A DNA stretch of 64,000 bases from Pseudomonas sp. Irchel 3E20 (GCF_900187645.1 NZ_FYEE01000006.1:1-64000), one strand, 5' to 3'. Counted from the first letter of the stretch, positions 35,724 through 45,381 are shown. Made by a program: numbers and translations. The notes: generated from the sequence alone by a model not told the origin.

Positions 35724-36076
35724 CACCGGTGCAAGCGCAGCACCAACCCTGTGGGCGCGAGCCGGGGGGCGCTGCGCTCGCCCGCGATAACGGCATGACT
35801 GCTGGGTAGACAGGTGTTGGCTGTAATGGCCTCATCGCGGGCAGGGCCCGCTCCCACAGTTGAACGGTGGTGTGGGTGGGGTTTTCATTTTTTTCTATGG
35901 GCGCGAGCCTACTCGCGATGGCCGAAGAGTAGGGGTAAGACAGTTGCTCCCACACACCCTCCCCTAGAAAACCACCCCAGGAACATATTTTGCTTGTTGG
36001 ATGTGATTGCCAGTATTGCGCCAGCGTCCATACTGGCCCAATTTAGCCCACCGCCCGCCAAGGCCTTTTGCCCTTC
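35724..36076. repeat. Intergenic region with several REP elements
   Basis: Three REP copies are visible: CCTGTGGGCGCGAGCC with CTCGCCCGCGATAACGG (35750-35792), TCATCGCGGGCAGGGCCCGCTCCCACAG (35831-35858), and TATGGGCGCGAGCCTACTCGCGATGGCC (35896-35923). The remaining bases up to 36076 hold the promoter of the FUSC gene. I see no gene here. Confidence 0.7.
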
Positions 36077-38260
36077 ATGTCATCGACCTCGTTCCGTCAC
36101 TCCCTGCGGCGCCTCTGGGCCCTGGATAAGTTCAGCTACAGCGTGCGGGTGTTCATTGCCCTGACCGGCAGCATGGCGCTGTGCTGGTATCAGGATGAAA
36201 TGGGCCTGCTGATCCCGCTGTTTTTGGGGATTATCGCCAGCGCCCTGGCCGAAACCGACGACAGTTGGCAGGGCCGCCTCAATGCCCTGGCCGTGACCCT
36301 GGTGTGCTTTAGCATCGCCGCATTCGCCGTCGAGTGGTTGTTCCCCTACCCGTGGGTTTTCGTGATCGCCCTGGCCCTGGCCAGTTTCGCCCTGACCATG
36401 CTCGGCGCCCTGGGCGAGCGCTATGGGGCGATTGCCTCGGCCACGCTGATTTTGTCGGTGTACACCATGATCGGCGTCGATCAGCGCGGCGGCGCGGTCA
36501 CCGATTTCTGGCACGAGCCGGTGCTGCTGGTGGCGGGCGCGGCGTGGTACGGGTTGCTGTCGGTGCTGTGGCAGGCGCTGTTTTCCAACCAACCGGTGCA
36601 GCAGAGCCTGGCGCGCTTGTTTCGCGAACTGGGTTACTACCTCAAGCTCAAGTCGTCGCTGTTCGAGCCGATCCGGCAGATGGACGTGGAGGCGCGGCGC
36701 CTGGAGCTGGCGCAGCAAAACGGCAAAGTGGTGGCGGCGCTCAATGCCGCCAAGGAAATCATCCTGCACCGTGTAGGCAATGGCCGGCCGGGGTCGAAGG
36801 TCAGCCGCTACCTCAAGCTGTACTTCCTGGCCCAGGACATCCACGAACGCGCCAGCTCTTCCCATTACCCGTACAACGCCCTGGCCGAGGCGTTCTTCCA
36901 CAGTGACGTGCTGTTCCGCTGCCAGCGCCTGTTGCGCCAGCAGGGCAAGGCCTGCCAGGCCCTGGCCGAGTCGATCCAGTTGCGCCAGCCGTTCGTCTAC
37001 GACGCCAGTTTCGCCCAGGCCCTGGGCGACCTGGATGCGTCCCTGGAACACCTGCGCATACAGAGCAACCCGGCCTGGCGCGGCCTGCTGCGCTCGCTGC
37101 GCGCCCTGGCGGCCAACCTGGCCACCCTCGACCGTTTGCTCAGCGACGCCAGCAACCCCGACAGCCTGGCGGACGCCACCGACAGCAGCCTGCTGGACCG
37201 CTCGCCGCGCAACCTCAAGGACGTGTGGACGCGCCTGCGCACTCAGTTGACGCCCACCTCGCTGCTGTTCCGCCATGCCTTGCGCCTGCCGCTGGCGCTA
37301 AGCATCGGCTACGGCATGGTGCATTTGATCCACCCGTCCCAGGGCTACTGGATCATCCTCACCACGCTCTTCGTCTGCCAGCCGAACTACGGCGCCACGC
37401 GGCGAAAACTCGGGCAGCGGATCATCGGCACCGCCATCGGCCTGACCGTGGCCTGGGCGCTGTTCGACCTGTTCCCCAACCCGCTGGTGCAGTCGTGCTT
37501 CGCCATCGCCGCCGGGGTGGTGTTCTTTATCTACCGCACCTCGCGCTACACCCTGGCCACGGCCGCGATCACCCTGATGGTGCTGTTCTGCTTCAACCAA
37601 GTGGGCGACGGTTATGGGCTGTTCCTGCCGCGCCTGTTCGACACCCTGTTGGGCAGCCTGATCGCCGGGCTGGCGGTGTTCCTGTTCCTGCCGGACTGGC
37701 AGGGCCGGCGCCTGAACAAGGTGCTGGCCAACACCCTGACCTGCAACAGCATCTACCTGCGCCAGATCATGCAGCAGTACGCCAACGGCAAAAGCGACGA
37801 CCTGGCCTACCGCCTCGCCCGGCGCAACGCCCACAACGCCGACGCGGCACTGTCCACCACCCTGGCCAACATGCTGATGGAGCCGGGGCATTTTCGTAAG
37901 GAAGCGGACGTCGGTTTTCGCTTTTTGGTGCTGTCCCACACCCTGCTCAGCTACCTCTCGGGCCTGGGCGCGCACCGCGACACCCAACTGCCCGGCGAGG
38001 TGCGCGAACACCTGATCGAAGGCGCGGGCGTGCGCCTGGCGGCCAGCATCGACGAAATCGCCCAGGGCCTGGCCAGCAAACAACCGATCGCCATCCAGAG
38101 CGACGCCGAAGAAGCCCTGGCCAATGAGCTGGAACAGATGAGCGACGACATCGACGAAAGCCAGCGCCTGGTGCAAAGCCAGTTGGCGCTGATCTGCCGG
38201 CAACTGGGGCCGCTGCGCACCTTGGCGGCGCATCTCATCAAGGATACGAGCGAGGTTTAG
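36077..38260 (+). CDS. YccS/YhfK-type FUSC family membrane protein
   Basis: This 727-residue inner-membrane protein is built of two halves. Each has a bundle of about six hydrophobic segments (residues about 25-180 and 400-530) followed by a helical cytoplasmic part. This is the fusaric-acid-resistance/YccS arrangement. The start MSSTSFRHSLRRLWALDKFSYSVRVF is typical of the pseudomonad YccS group. Its transport role is unproven in this group. I chose the ATG at 36077 over the TTG nine bases earlier. No membrane-fusion partner gene is adjacent. Confidence 0.85.
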   Translation: MSSTSFRHSLRRLWALDKFSYSVRVFIALTGSMALCWYQDEMGLLIPLFLGIIASALAETDDSWQGRLNALAVTLVCFSIAAFAVEWLFPYPWVFVIALALASFALTMLGALGERYGAIASATLILSVYTMIGVDQRGGAVTDFWHEPVLLVAGAAWYGLLSVLWQALFSNQPVQQSLARLFRELGYYLKLKSSLFEPIRQMDVEARRLELAQQNGKVVAALNAAKEIILHRVGNGRPGSKVSRYLKLYFLAQDIHERASSSHYPYNALAEAFFHSDVLFRCQRLLRQQGKACQALAESIQLRQPFVYDASFAQALGDLDASLEHLRIQSNPAWRGLLRSLRALAANLATLDRLLSDASNPDSLADATDSSLLDRSPRNLKDVWTRLRTQLTPTSLLFRHALRLPLALSIGYGMVHLIHPSQGYWIILTTLFVCQPNYGATRRKLGQRIIGTAIGLTVAWALFDLFPNPLVQSCFAIAAGVVFFIYRTSRYTLATAAITLMVLFCFNQVGDGYGLFLPRLFDTLLGSLIAGLAVFLFLPDWQGRRLNKVLANTLTCNSIYLRQIMQQYANGKSDDLAYRLARRNAHNADAALSTTLANMLMEPGHFRKEADVGFRFLVLSHTLLSYLSGLGAHRDTQLPGEVREHLIEGAGVRLAASIDEIAQGLASKQPIAIQSDAEEALANELEQMSDDIDESQRLVQSQLALICRQLGPLRTLAAHLIKDTSEV

Positions 38261-38290
38261 CGCCCACAGGCTCGCCTGCAAGGAGATGGT

Positions 38291-39034
38291 TCAGTGCGCC
38301 ATCCCATGCTGGCGCAAGAGGCGCTGATAACTGCCATCGGCCTTCATGGCCGCGATCTCGCGGTCGAAACCGGCGACGATCTGCTGGTGCTCGGGGTTTT
38401 TCAGGCTGACCAGAATGTGCAGGCTGTTTTCGCTCAAGGACTTGGGCAAAAACTCCACCGCATTGCGCACCCGAGGGGATTCGCGGGACAGGTGATAGCG
38501 CGCCACGAACTCGTCTTCCAGGGTCAGCTTGACCCGGTCGGCGGCGAGCATGCGCACCGCCATGGAAAAGTTGTGCACCGGCACCTTCTGCAACCCCGGG
38601 TCTTCGTCGAATGCCTGGGAATAGGCGTAGCCGCGCACCACCGCCACCGGGTACTCGTGCAGTTGCTGCAGGTTCTTGTATTCGATGGGCGCGTCCTTGC
38701 GCTTGAGAAAGCGCACGCGGTTGAGCAGGTACTCGCCGGAGAACTGCCCCAGATGGGTGCGGGCCTCGTTGAACCAAGCGTTGACCAGCACGTCATAGCG
38801 ACCTTCGCCGATGCCCAGCAACGCCCGGGCCCAGGGTACTTGCTCGAACTCGCTGGCATACCCCGCCCGCGCCAGGGCGGTGCTGACAATGTCGGTGGCC
38901 AAGCCGCCGTTGAGCAGCGTGGCGTCGGTAAAGGGGGGCCAGGCATCCGCCACCAGGCGCAGTTTTTCCCCGTGCGCGTGCTGCCCTAGCAAGAGCAATC
39001 CGATCAAAGCAAAGGCTCGATGCAATCGCGACAT
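38291..39034 (-). CDS. Periplasmic amino-acid-type solute-binding protein
   Basis: This 247-residue protein has a signal peptide (ends near GQHAHGEK) and a single SBP_bac_3 domain (ADAWPPFTDATLLNGGLATDIVSTAL, GRYDVLVNAWFNEAR). No permease or ATPase gene is next to it. It is therefore an orphan binding protein that may feed a distant transporter or act as a sensor-type protein. The ligand is unknown. Confidence 0.82.
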   Translation of the reverse strand: MSRLHRAFALIGLLLLGQHAHGEKLRLVADAWPPFTDATLLNGGLATDIVSTALARAGYASEFEQVPWARALLGIGEGRYDVLVNAWFNEARTHLGQFSGEYLLNRVRFLKRKDAPIEYKNLQQLHEYPVAVVRGYAYSQAFDEDPGLQKVPVHNFSMAVRMLAADRVKLTLEDEFVARYHLSRESPRVRNAVEFLPKSLSENSLHILVSLKNPEHQQIVAGFDREIAAMKADGSYQRLLRQHGMAH

Positions 39035-39302
39035 GCTAAAACGTCCTTAGCGGGCGGGTGCCCTGCGTGTTTTTAGCTCAAACCGAAGACCGATGCGTCG
39101 GTGGCCGGGCCCATCTGCGGCCTTAACCTTAGCTCATCACAGCTATTTGCAAGCTGCACAGCAGATTACACAAAGAAGTCAGCCCCGCGCAAAATGAATG
39201 ATGGCAATTTGATTGCTCTCACAAAAACAGACGCCCCGCAGCGGCAGACAAGGCGCGACGGGGCGCTTAGTATCCAGGGAAGTTTTCCTACAGGACGAAG
39301 CG

Positions 39303-39764
39303 ATGACCATTGAATGGGTGTGCAAACACCACAGCGACTTGGGCAAGGAACAGCTCTACGCCCTCCTCAAACTGCGCGACGAGGTATTTGTCGTGGAACA
39401 GAAGTGTGCCTACCAAGACCTCGATGGCCTGGACCTGGACGGCGACACCTGCCACCTGATGGGCTGGGAGGGCGATGAGTTGGTGGCGTACCTGCGCCTG
39501 CTCGACCCCACGTCCCAGGGCGGCGACGTGGTGATTGGCCGGGTGGTGACCGCCGAATCGACCCGCGGCAAGGGCCTTGGCCATGAGCTGATGAAACAGG
39601 GCCTCAAACAGGCCGAAAAATACTGGCCCGAAGTGCCGATCTACCTCTCGGCCCAGGCCCATTTGCAGGGTTACTACGCCAACTACGGCTTTGAAGTAGC
39701 AGGCGAGCCGTATGTCGAAGACGGCATTCCCCATATCGGCATGCGCAGGGTGTCGTCGTTGTAG
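39303..39764 (+). CDS. ElaA-type GNAT N-acetyltransferase
   Basis: This 153-residue protein has the ElaA opening (LYALLKLRDEVFVVEQKCAYQDLDGLDLD). Its acetyl-CoA-binding loop is RVVTAESTRGKGLGHELM, and YLSAQAHLQGYYANYGF follows. It probably acetylates a small amine or a protein N-terminus; the substrate is unknown. AGGACGAAGCG lies before the ATG at 39303; the frame is open from 39213. Confidence 0.87.
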   Translation: MTIEWVCKHHSDLGKEQLYALLKLRDEVFVVEQKCAYQDLDGLDLDGDTCHLMGWEGDELVAYLRLLDPTSQGGDVVIGRVVTAESTRGKGLGHELMKQGLKQAEKYWPEVPIYLSAQAHLQGYYANYGFEVAGEPYVEDGIPHIGMRRVSSL

Positions 39765-39777
39765 CAAGCGGTAGGGC

Positions 39778-40074
39778 TCAGGGGTAGCCCAACACAGCCT
39801 TGATCCGCCCCAGGTGCAGGGTGATCCAGCCTTTGTCGATGGCGCCCCAGTCGCGGATGCGGTAGCGCCCGGCGTGGTTGCGGGCACCGTCCTGTTGCTC
39901 GAACTCGCAGACGATGTCCAGGTCTGCCAGGGCGGCGATGGTGTCCTGGGCGGTGCGCCGGGGCATGCCGGTGGCTTCGGTGAGGGCTGGCACGCTACTG
40001 GCCAGTTGGCTGTCGATCAGGTACGCCACGTAGAGGCGTCGGTAAAAGCTGCTTTTGGTCTTGCTCACGTCCAT
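39778..40074 (-). CDS. Small winged-helix protein (HTH_43-like)
   Basis: This 98-residue protein has a winged-helix pattern: SSVPALTEATGMPRRTAQDTIAALADLDIVCEFEQ is the recognition part, followed by a wing rich in charged residues. It matches my recollection of the HTH_43 family of short regulators. It starts four bases after the stop of the metallopeptidase gene, so the two are co-transcribed. Confidence 0.75.
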   Translation of the reverse strand: MDVSKTKSSFYRRLYVAYLIDSQLASSVPALTEATGMPRRTAQDTIAALADLDIVCEFEQQDGARNHAGRYRIRDWGAIDKGWITLHLGRIKAVLGYP

Positions 40075-40078
40075 CGGC

Positions 40079-40588
40079 TTATTCCTGAATGGTTTTTGGC
40101 GGCAGATCCCGGTACGTCAAATACACCCGCAGGTCGAACTCCAGTTGGTGGTAGCCGGGGAGCATGTGCTCGCAGAGTTGGTAGAACGCCTTGTTATGGT
40201 CCGACTCTTTGAAGTGCGCCAGCTCATGCACCACGATCATGCTCAAAAACTGCGGCGCCGCGTCTTTGAACAACGAGGCGATGCGGATCTCTTTCTTGGC
40301 CTTGAGCTTGCCGCCTTGCACCCGGGAAATGGCCGTATGCAGGCCCAACGCGCGGTGGGTCAGGTCCAGGCGATTGTCGAACAGCACTTTGTCGATGGCC
40401 GGTGCGTTGCGCAGATGCTCCTGTTTGAGGGCCAGGGCGAAGTTGTACAACGCTTTGTCGCTCTGCACCGCATGCTTGTCGGGGTAGCGCTGGTGCAGGT
40501 AATCGCCAAGACGATCCTGCGCGATCATCTGGCGCACTTGTTCCTGCAACGCAAAAGGGTAGGCCTGGAGGTATTTAAGGGCGGTCAT
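40079..40588 (-). CDS. YgjP/M48-type zinc metallopeptidase-like protein
   Basis: This 169-residue soluble protein has the zinc motif VVHELAHFKESDHNKAFYQLCEHMLPGY (HExxH plus a downstream histidine), as in the YgjP (DUF45) family. It has no signal peptide or membrane segment, unlike HtpX-type M48 enzymes. Its role is unknown. The next gene, only four bases away, encodes a winged-helix protein. Confidence 0.82.
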   Translation of the reverse strand: MTALKYLQAYPFALQEQVRQMIAQDRLGDYLHQRYPDKHAVQSDKALYNFALALKQEHLRNAPAIDKVLFDNRLDLTHRALGLHTAISRVQGGKLKAKKEIRIASLFKDAAPQFLSMIVVHELAHFKESDHNKAFYQLCEHMLPGYHQLEFDLRVYLTYRDLPPKTIQE

Positions 40589-40629
40589 GGGACGGCAACG
40601 GGGCGTAAAAGGTCGCCAGTGTACCCAAT

Positions 40630-42753
40630 TCAGTCGCGTACTGCGCTCCAGTCAAAGGCCAGGGGAAATTGGCTGGCGTCCCCGGCGAGCAGCGGCCGCG
40701 CCACCAAGTAGCCCTGCACGTACTCGCAGCCATGGGCGTGCAGCCACTCGTACTGCGCCAGGGTTTCCACCCCTTCGGCCACCACCAGCAGGCCGAACTG
40801 CTTGCACAACTCAATGACACCGCGGGCCATGGCTGCGTCGCGGGGCGATTCCAGTAGCCGCGCCACCAAGTGCCGATCGAGTTTGAGGGTGTCCAGGTCC
40901 AGGTCGCGCAGATGGGCCAGGGAGCAATCCCCCGAGCCGAAATCATCCAGCGCCACCCGCACCCCCAGGTTGCGCAACAGGCGCAGTTGCTTGCGCGTTT
41001 CGTCCAGGTTGCGCACCAGGGTGTCCTCGGTCACCTCCACCTCCAGTTGCCCGGGGCGCAGGCCGTGGCGCTCCAACACCTGGCGCAGCTCAGTGACCAG
41101 GTTGGGCATGCCGAACTGGGTGCTGCTCAGGCTCACGGCCAGCACCAGGTCATCGTTGAACACGGTGCTCCACGCGCGGCGCTGGGCAGTACTTTGCTGG
41201 TAGATCCAACTGCCCAGGCGGCTGATGAGGCGTGCCTCTTCCAGCAACGGCAAAAACAGCCCCGGCGGCACATCGCCAACGCTGGGGTGCTGCCAGCGCA
41301 ACAAAGCCTCAAAACCACGCAAACGGCCATCGGTGATGGACACCTGGGGCTGGTAGACGAGGTTGAAATCCTTGCTTTCGATGGCCGTGCGCACGCTTTC
41401 TTCGAGCATCAAGCGCGAGCGGGCGCGGCCGTTCATTTCGTGATCGTAGAAGCGGTATTGCTGGCGCCCGGCGCGCTTGGCCTCGTACATGGCGATATCC
41501 GCCGCGCGCAAAAGGCCATCGAGGTTGGCGCCGCAATCGGGGTAGGTGGCGATGCCGATGCTCGCCCCCAGGGTCATGTCCAGGCCTTCGATTTGCTGGC
41601 AGATGGACAGGCGTTCGATGAGCTTTTCAGCGATTTTCGCCGCTTGCTCCGGGAACTCCAGATCCAGCAACGCGGTGAACTCATCGCCGCCCATGCGCGC
41701 CAAAATGTCGAATGAGCGCAGGCTGCCTTTCAACTGCTCCGACACCCAGCGCAGCACCCGGTCGCCGGCGTCGTGGCCCAGGCAATCGTTGACCCGCTTG
41801 AAACCGTCCAAGTCCAGGTAGAGCAGCACCGAGGTGGTGCTGGTGCGCTCGTTGCGCAGCAATTGGTTTTCTGCGGCCTGATAAAAACCGCGGCGGTTGA
41901 ACAACCCGGTCAGCGGGTCGGTGACGGCTTGATACTCCAGTTGCTGGTGCAGGTGGCGCACCACCGACATGTCCAGCACCGTCACCACCATAGCCTTCTG
42001 CTCGGCCGGCAGCGGCGCACACGACAGCGCCACCGGCAGCAACTGCCCTGGCGCGGTACGCAGTAAGGCATCGTGCAGGCGCCAGGTTTCGCCTCGGCGG
42101 TAGGTTTCGTAGAGCAGGGAATCCGCCCAATTCGGCACGTGGGGGTTTTGCAGGAAAGCGATGAACTCCGTGCCCTGCAACTCGCCAACAGTGGCGTTGA
42201 GCAAACGGCAGATCGCCGGGTTGGCGAAGCGGATCACGCCGTCCTCGTCCACTACCAGGATGCCCTCGGCGGCGTTGTCCAGCACCGAGGCGTTGAACGC
42301 CCGCGCCACCTCCAGGTCATGGCTCAGGCGCTGCAAGGCACGGCGGTTGCGCTGATGTTCCAGCAACGCCTGCACCTTGGGCTTGAGGATCTGCGGGTCG
42401 AAGGGTTTGAACAGGTAATCCACCGCGCCGCTGGCATAGCCCTTGATGACGGCATCCTGGGACTGCTCGTTGGCGGTGAGGAAAATGATCGGGGTCAACC
42501 GCGTGCGCTGGCTGCCGCGCATCAAGCGGGCAACTTCAAAGCCGTCCATGCCGGGCATCTGCACATCCAGCAGCACCAAGTCGACTTCGTGCTCGAGCAG
42601 CAGTCCCAAGGCTTCAACCCCGGAGGCCGCAGTCATTACCTGCCAGTCCTGGCGCTGCAACAGCGCGCGCATACTGACCAAATTCTCGGGATAGTCATCG
42701 ACTATCAAAAGGACCGAACTGCTGTCACCAGGCTTGGGCTGCGCGCATTCCAT
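40630..42753 (-). CDS. REC-PAS-GGDEF-EAL cyclic-di-GMP response regulator
   Basis: This 707-residue cytoplasmic protein has a receiver domain (VDDYPEN, phospho-acceptor D63, K in FKPF), a PAS domain at about 150-265, a GGDEF domain with intact MGGDEF (355-359), and an EAL domain with intact FEALLRW (482-484). The inhibitory I-site RSFD (346-349) is present, so synthesis can be product-inhibited. In the EAL domain the metal-binding asparagine of the usual VNLS motif is serine (VSLS, S541), while E576, D603-D604 and the EGVET segment remain. It could be a cyclase, a phosphodiesterase, or switch between them. No histidine kinase is adjacent. Confidence 0.92.
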   Translation of the reverse strand: MECAQPKPGDSSSVLLIVDDYPENLVSMRALLQRQDWQVMTAASGVEALGLLLEHEVDLVLLDVQMPGMDGFEVARLMRGSQRTRLTPIIFLTANEQSQDAVIKGYASGAVDYLFKPFDPQILKPKVQALLEHQRNRRALQRLSHDLEVARAFNASVLDNAAEGILVVDEDGVIRFANPAICRLLNATVGELQGTEFIAFLQNPHVPNWADSLLYETYRRGETWRLHDALLRTAPGQLLPVALSCAPLPAEQKAMVVTVLDMSVVRHLHQQLEYQAVTDPLTGLFNRRGFYQAAENQLLRNERTSTTSVLLYLDLDGFKRVNDCLGHDAGDRVLRWVSEQLKGSLRSFDILARMGGDEFTALLDLEFPEQAAKIAEKLIERLSICQQIEGLDMTLGASIGIATYPDCGANLDGLLRAADIAMYEAKRAGRQQYRFYDHEMNGRARSRLMLEESVRTAIESKDFNLVYQPQVSITDGRLRGFEALLRWQHPSVGDVPPGLFLPLLEEARLISRLGSWIYQQSTAQRRAWSTVFNDDLVLAVSLSSTQFGMPNLVTELRQVLERHGLRPGQLEVEVTEDTLVRNLDETRKQLRLLRNLGVRVALDDFGSGDCSLAHLRDLDLDTLKLDRHLVARLLESPRDAAMARGVIELCKQFGLLVVAEGVETLAQYEWLHAHGCEYVQGYLVARPLLAGDASQFPLAFDWSAVRD

Positions 42754-42969
42754 GCTGCTTCTCTTGTCGGAGCGTCCTGCCGGCGATCGAACGGAAAACC
42801 GGGCAAATACTGAGCCTTCACTCTAGACCCGGTTATGGGAAAGCAATAGGAAAGCCCCGGCCCTCAAGGGCCCAAACCCGTGGGCAGCCGACTAACGGTA
42901 GGAAATGGCCATCTTGTAGGACAGGAATTGTCGTTTCCAGATGTGCGATCTACGCCAATGGCCAGGTAC

Positions 42970-42998
42970 AAAAAAGCCCGAGCGTCGCCACCCGGGCC
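42970..42998 (-). terminator. Terminator of the cytochrome c peroxidase gene
   Basis: Read on the minus strand, GCCCG (loop about 12 bases) CGGGC is followed by TTTTTTGTACC. It starts about 30 bases after the peroxidase stop. Confidence 0.7.
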
Positions 42999-43029
42999 TT
43001 TACCTGGCTTACTGCCTGGGCTGCGGCCT

Positions 43030-44022
43030 TTAGTTGAACGGCACCGGCAGCGGCGTCTGCGCCGAAGAGGGCGGCAGGATCGGCAGTTTGAAGTCCGGTT
43101 GATCGCCGGTCAGGGTCTTGAGGAAGGCCACGATCTGGCCCACTTCATCGGTGCTCAGCTTGCGCCCCAGTTGCAGACGGGCCATCACGTCCACCGCTTC
43201 TTCGAGTTTCCAGTACGCGCCGTCGTGGAAGTAGGGGTAGGTCAGCTCGACGTTACGCAGCGTCGGCACTTTGAAACGCATGCGGTCGGCGTCCTTGCCG
43301 GTCAGGCCAGCTACGCCTTCGGCGGGGTTCTTGGTGGCGTAGGGTTCGACCACGCCCATCTTCTGGAACGAACCGCCGCCCACGGCTTCGCCGTTGTGGC
43401 AGGCCACGCAACCGATGGATTTGAACAGTTGATAACCGGTTTGCGCCGTGGCGCTGATGGCTTTGCTATCACCCTTCAACCAGCGGTCGAATGGTGCGTT
43501 GGGGGTGACCAGGGTTTTCTCGAACTCGCCAATGGCGTCGGTCACCTGCTCGATATCGACCGCGTTCTTACCGTAGACCTTCTTGAACGCTTCGCGGTAT
43601 TGCGGGATAGACGCCACCACGTCCACCGCCAGGTTGTGGGTAAAGCCCATCTCCCCCGGGTTGGCAATCGGCCCGCCGGCCTGCTCGGCCAGGGTCTTGG
43701 CGCGCCCGTCCCAGAACTGCGCGATGCTCATCCCCGAGTTGAGCACCGTGGGCGAGTTGATCGGCCCCTGGTGCCAGTTATGCCCGATCGACGTCGGCAG
43801 GTTGTCGCTGCCGCCCATGCTCAGGTTGTGGCACGAGTTGCAGGAAATAAACCCGGACTTGGACAGGCGCGGGTCAAAGAACAATTGCTTGCCCAACTCC
43901 ACCTTGCCCGCATCCGCCACCTTCACCGGTTGCACCGGCACAATGGGCTCGTTGCTCGCCACCATCCCCGAGGCACTCGCCACCAACCCCATGCCCAACA
44001 TGAAAATCATCGGTCTAAACAC
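43030..44022 (-). CDS. Dihaem cytochrome c peroxidase
   Basis: This 330-residue periplasmic protein has two haem motifs, CNSCH (61-65) and CVACH (205-209), in the spacing of bacterial CcpA/MauG-type peroxidases. Family segments [18 protein letters not shown] and [21 protein letters not shown] are present. It reduces hydrogen peroxide using electrons from cytochrome c or azurin. I assign a GTG start at 44022 because AAGGGAG lies seven bases before it and a signal-peptide-like segment follows ([19 protein letters not shown]). The frame is open to 44181 without a good start. Confidence 0.9.
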   Translation of the reverse strand: MFRPMIFMLGMGLVASASGMVASNEPIVPVQPVKVADAGKVELGKQLFFDPRLSKSGFISCNSCHNLSMGGSDNLPTSIGHNWHQGPINSPTVLNSGMSIAQFWDGRAKTLAEQAGGPIANPGEMGFTHNLAVDVVASIPQYREAFKKVYGKNAVDIEQVTDAIGEFEKTLVTPNAPFDRWLKGDSKAISATAQTGYQLFKSIGCVACHNGEAVGGGSFQKMGVVEPYATKNPAEGVAGLTGKDADRMRFKVPTLRNVELTYPYFHDGAYWKLEEAVDVMARLQLGRKLSTDEVGQIVAFLKTLTGDQPDFKLPILPPSSAQTPLPVPFN

Positions 44023-44193
44023 GGTACTGCTCCCTTTGCTGTTTTTGGTCTGCTTCAACCATGGGTCAGCCAAGGGCCGGAGTGGGTGATTTGAGTCAAT
44101 GGGGCGCGGGGTTGGCGTGCGACAAAAGCGCTGGGGGTGTGTGGAGGGGGGGGCAACGCTGGGTACTTGATAATGAAACAAGCGAGTCGATGC

Positions 44194-44236
44194 AAAAAAG
44201 GGATGGATATATTAAAAAAACCTACCCATCCCCTTT
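44194..44236 (-). terminator. Terminator-like hairpin after the small AT-rich-region gene
   Basis: On the minus strand, AAAGGGGATGG pairs with CCATCCCTTT with one bulged base, followed by a run of T (six A's at 44194-44199 on the plus strand). It lies 28 bases after the stop of the gene at 44264-44584. Confidence 0.6.
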
Positions 44237-44263
44237 GTCAAACATGACATGGCAAAACCACAC

Positions 44264-44584
44264 TTAAGTCCACGGCAATTTATTAATCCTGACAAAGTCG
44301 ATATTTTCAACTTCGACGAGTCCATCAGGGTAAGTAAAACTCCGCGTCCCTGCCAACCTCACCTCACTTAAACTGAGGCTCCATGAATAAGTTCTATCGC
44401 CTTCCACCGTCGTAAATTTCATCCCCCAGCCATGCGTAATGGGATTTGCCGTTGGTTTGAACTGCAACCCCACTTGGCTGGTGCGTGTCATCACCCAACC
44501 ATGAACTTCCCCTAAAATTGGATTCGATAGATCCAAGTACATTTCCTGGCCCATACGGCCGTACATGCCTTTGATATCTGCCAT
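44264..44584 (-). CDS. Unrecognised 106-residue protein in an AT-rich patch
   Basis: The protein begins MADIKGMYGRMGQEMYLDLSNP and is rich in beta-type segments (GEVHGWVMTRTSQVGLQFK, WGMKFTTVEGDRTYSWSLSLSEV). It has no signal peptide, membrane segment or cysteine. I do not recognise a family. AGAGGAG lies eight bases before the ATG at 44584, and a terminator follows the stop, so expression is plausible. Base composition is clearly more AT-rich than the neighbours, suggesting acquisition. It stands alone. A small immunity-type or phage-derived protein is possible but not shown. Confidence 0.65.
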   Translation of the reverse strand: MADIKGMYGRMGQEMYLDLSNPILGEVHGWVMTRTSQVGLQFKPTANPITHGWGMKFTTVEGDRTYSWSLSLSEVRLAGTRSFTYPDGLVEVENIDFVRINKLPWT

Positions 44585-45017
44585 TTCAAGCACTCCTCTA
44601 ATACACAGTACAACGAACAACCCAAGTCTCGCTCACAAGCTAACGTTGAGCAGGAAGTACATAATATGAAGAACACGAAATAATATGAACCGAAAAACAA
44701 CATTTTTAATATTGTTAGCACATAACCAACATACCCTTTAACTCCATCCGCGATGACAATTCAACGCAAGAGTCCGGCAACCCCCAAAGACCCAATCCGG
44801 CTTATAGAGTTCTACTCTTCATCCACAAAACTTGCTTATAACCTACATGGCTGAGCGCTGCCATACTGTCAAAACTGGAATAACAACCCGTCTAAAACTC
44901 TATAAAAAACCGGTAAATATGACAGGTAAACTGCGCACAACCATATGCTAGTTTCAATGGGGAGCAAGGAAGCCGAGAAGCCCCTCCATTTAGTCTTAGC
45001 GGGGCAGCCTAGCCTCT
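44585..45017. other. AT-rich intergenic segment without a supported gene
   Basis: This segment is strongly AT-rich compared with the rest of the window. The opposite-frame stretch at 44512-44721 overlaps the small gene and lacks good support. I see no tRNA, integrase or clear repeat borders. It probably belongs to the same foreign patch as the flanking small gene and remnant. Confidence 0.5.
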
Positions 45018-45376
45018 GTGATCCGATTCAAAGATAAATCAGCAGCTATCCAGATATCTATTTTACTGATTGGACACATCCAACAAGCCGAACACAGAGG
45101 CAAACATAAAGAGCATTAAAGATATGGAATCGCGAAGCGTCGAAAACATACCCCAAAACCACCGAAGAGATTGAAACAAAAAACCTTAAGATAACGGTCG
45201 AACTTGATGCCAAGAATCCGCCAAAGGGCCTGAGCAGTTTCTTAAGCGACGCCCACGACGCCTTACTTGATGCTGACGGACTTGAGCGGTTTACCGGCAG
45301 TGTGGAAGACGCACAAAACGGAACGACCACTCGCAATATCATTACCATAACCTTGGTGCAGCCTAACCCTTGCTAG
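45018..45376 (+). pseudogene. Possible decayed plus-strand gene
   Basis: From 45110 to the TAG at 45374-45376 an 88-codon frame is open. Its sequence looks coding (KITVELDAKNPPKGLSSFL, DALLDADGLERFTG, RNIITITLVQPNPC), ends eight bases before the terminator at 45382, and has no usable start codon. In a different frame, GTG at 45018 opens 33 codons ending at 45119, so a frameshift near 45110 could join them. I do not recognise a family. It may be the 3' remnant of an acquired gene. Confidence 0.4.
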
Positions 45377-45381
45377 AAAAT

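Noticed and set aside
36080..38281. Two minus-strand frames opposite the FUSC gene
   Set aside because: They are Gln/His/Gly-rich mirror frames without a ribosome-binding site or family features.
38291..38989. Plus-strand frame opposite the periplasmic binding protein
   Set aside because: The minus-strand gene has a signal peptide and SBP_bac_3 motifs; the plus frame has neither.
44512..44721. 69-codon minus-strand frame with a hydrophobic start (MLTILKMLFFGSYYFVFFILCTSC)
   Set aside because: It overlaps the start of the better supported gene at 44264-44584 in another frame and lacks a clear ribosome-binding site. It remains a weak possibility only.
45058..45348. 96-codon minus-strand frame in the AT-rich patch
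   Set aside because: The sequence has no supported start site, and the plus-strand reading of the same bases looks more protein-like.
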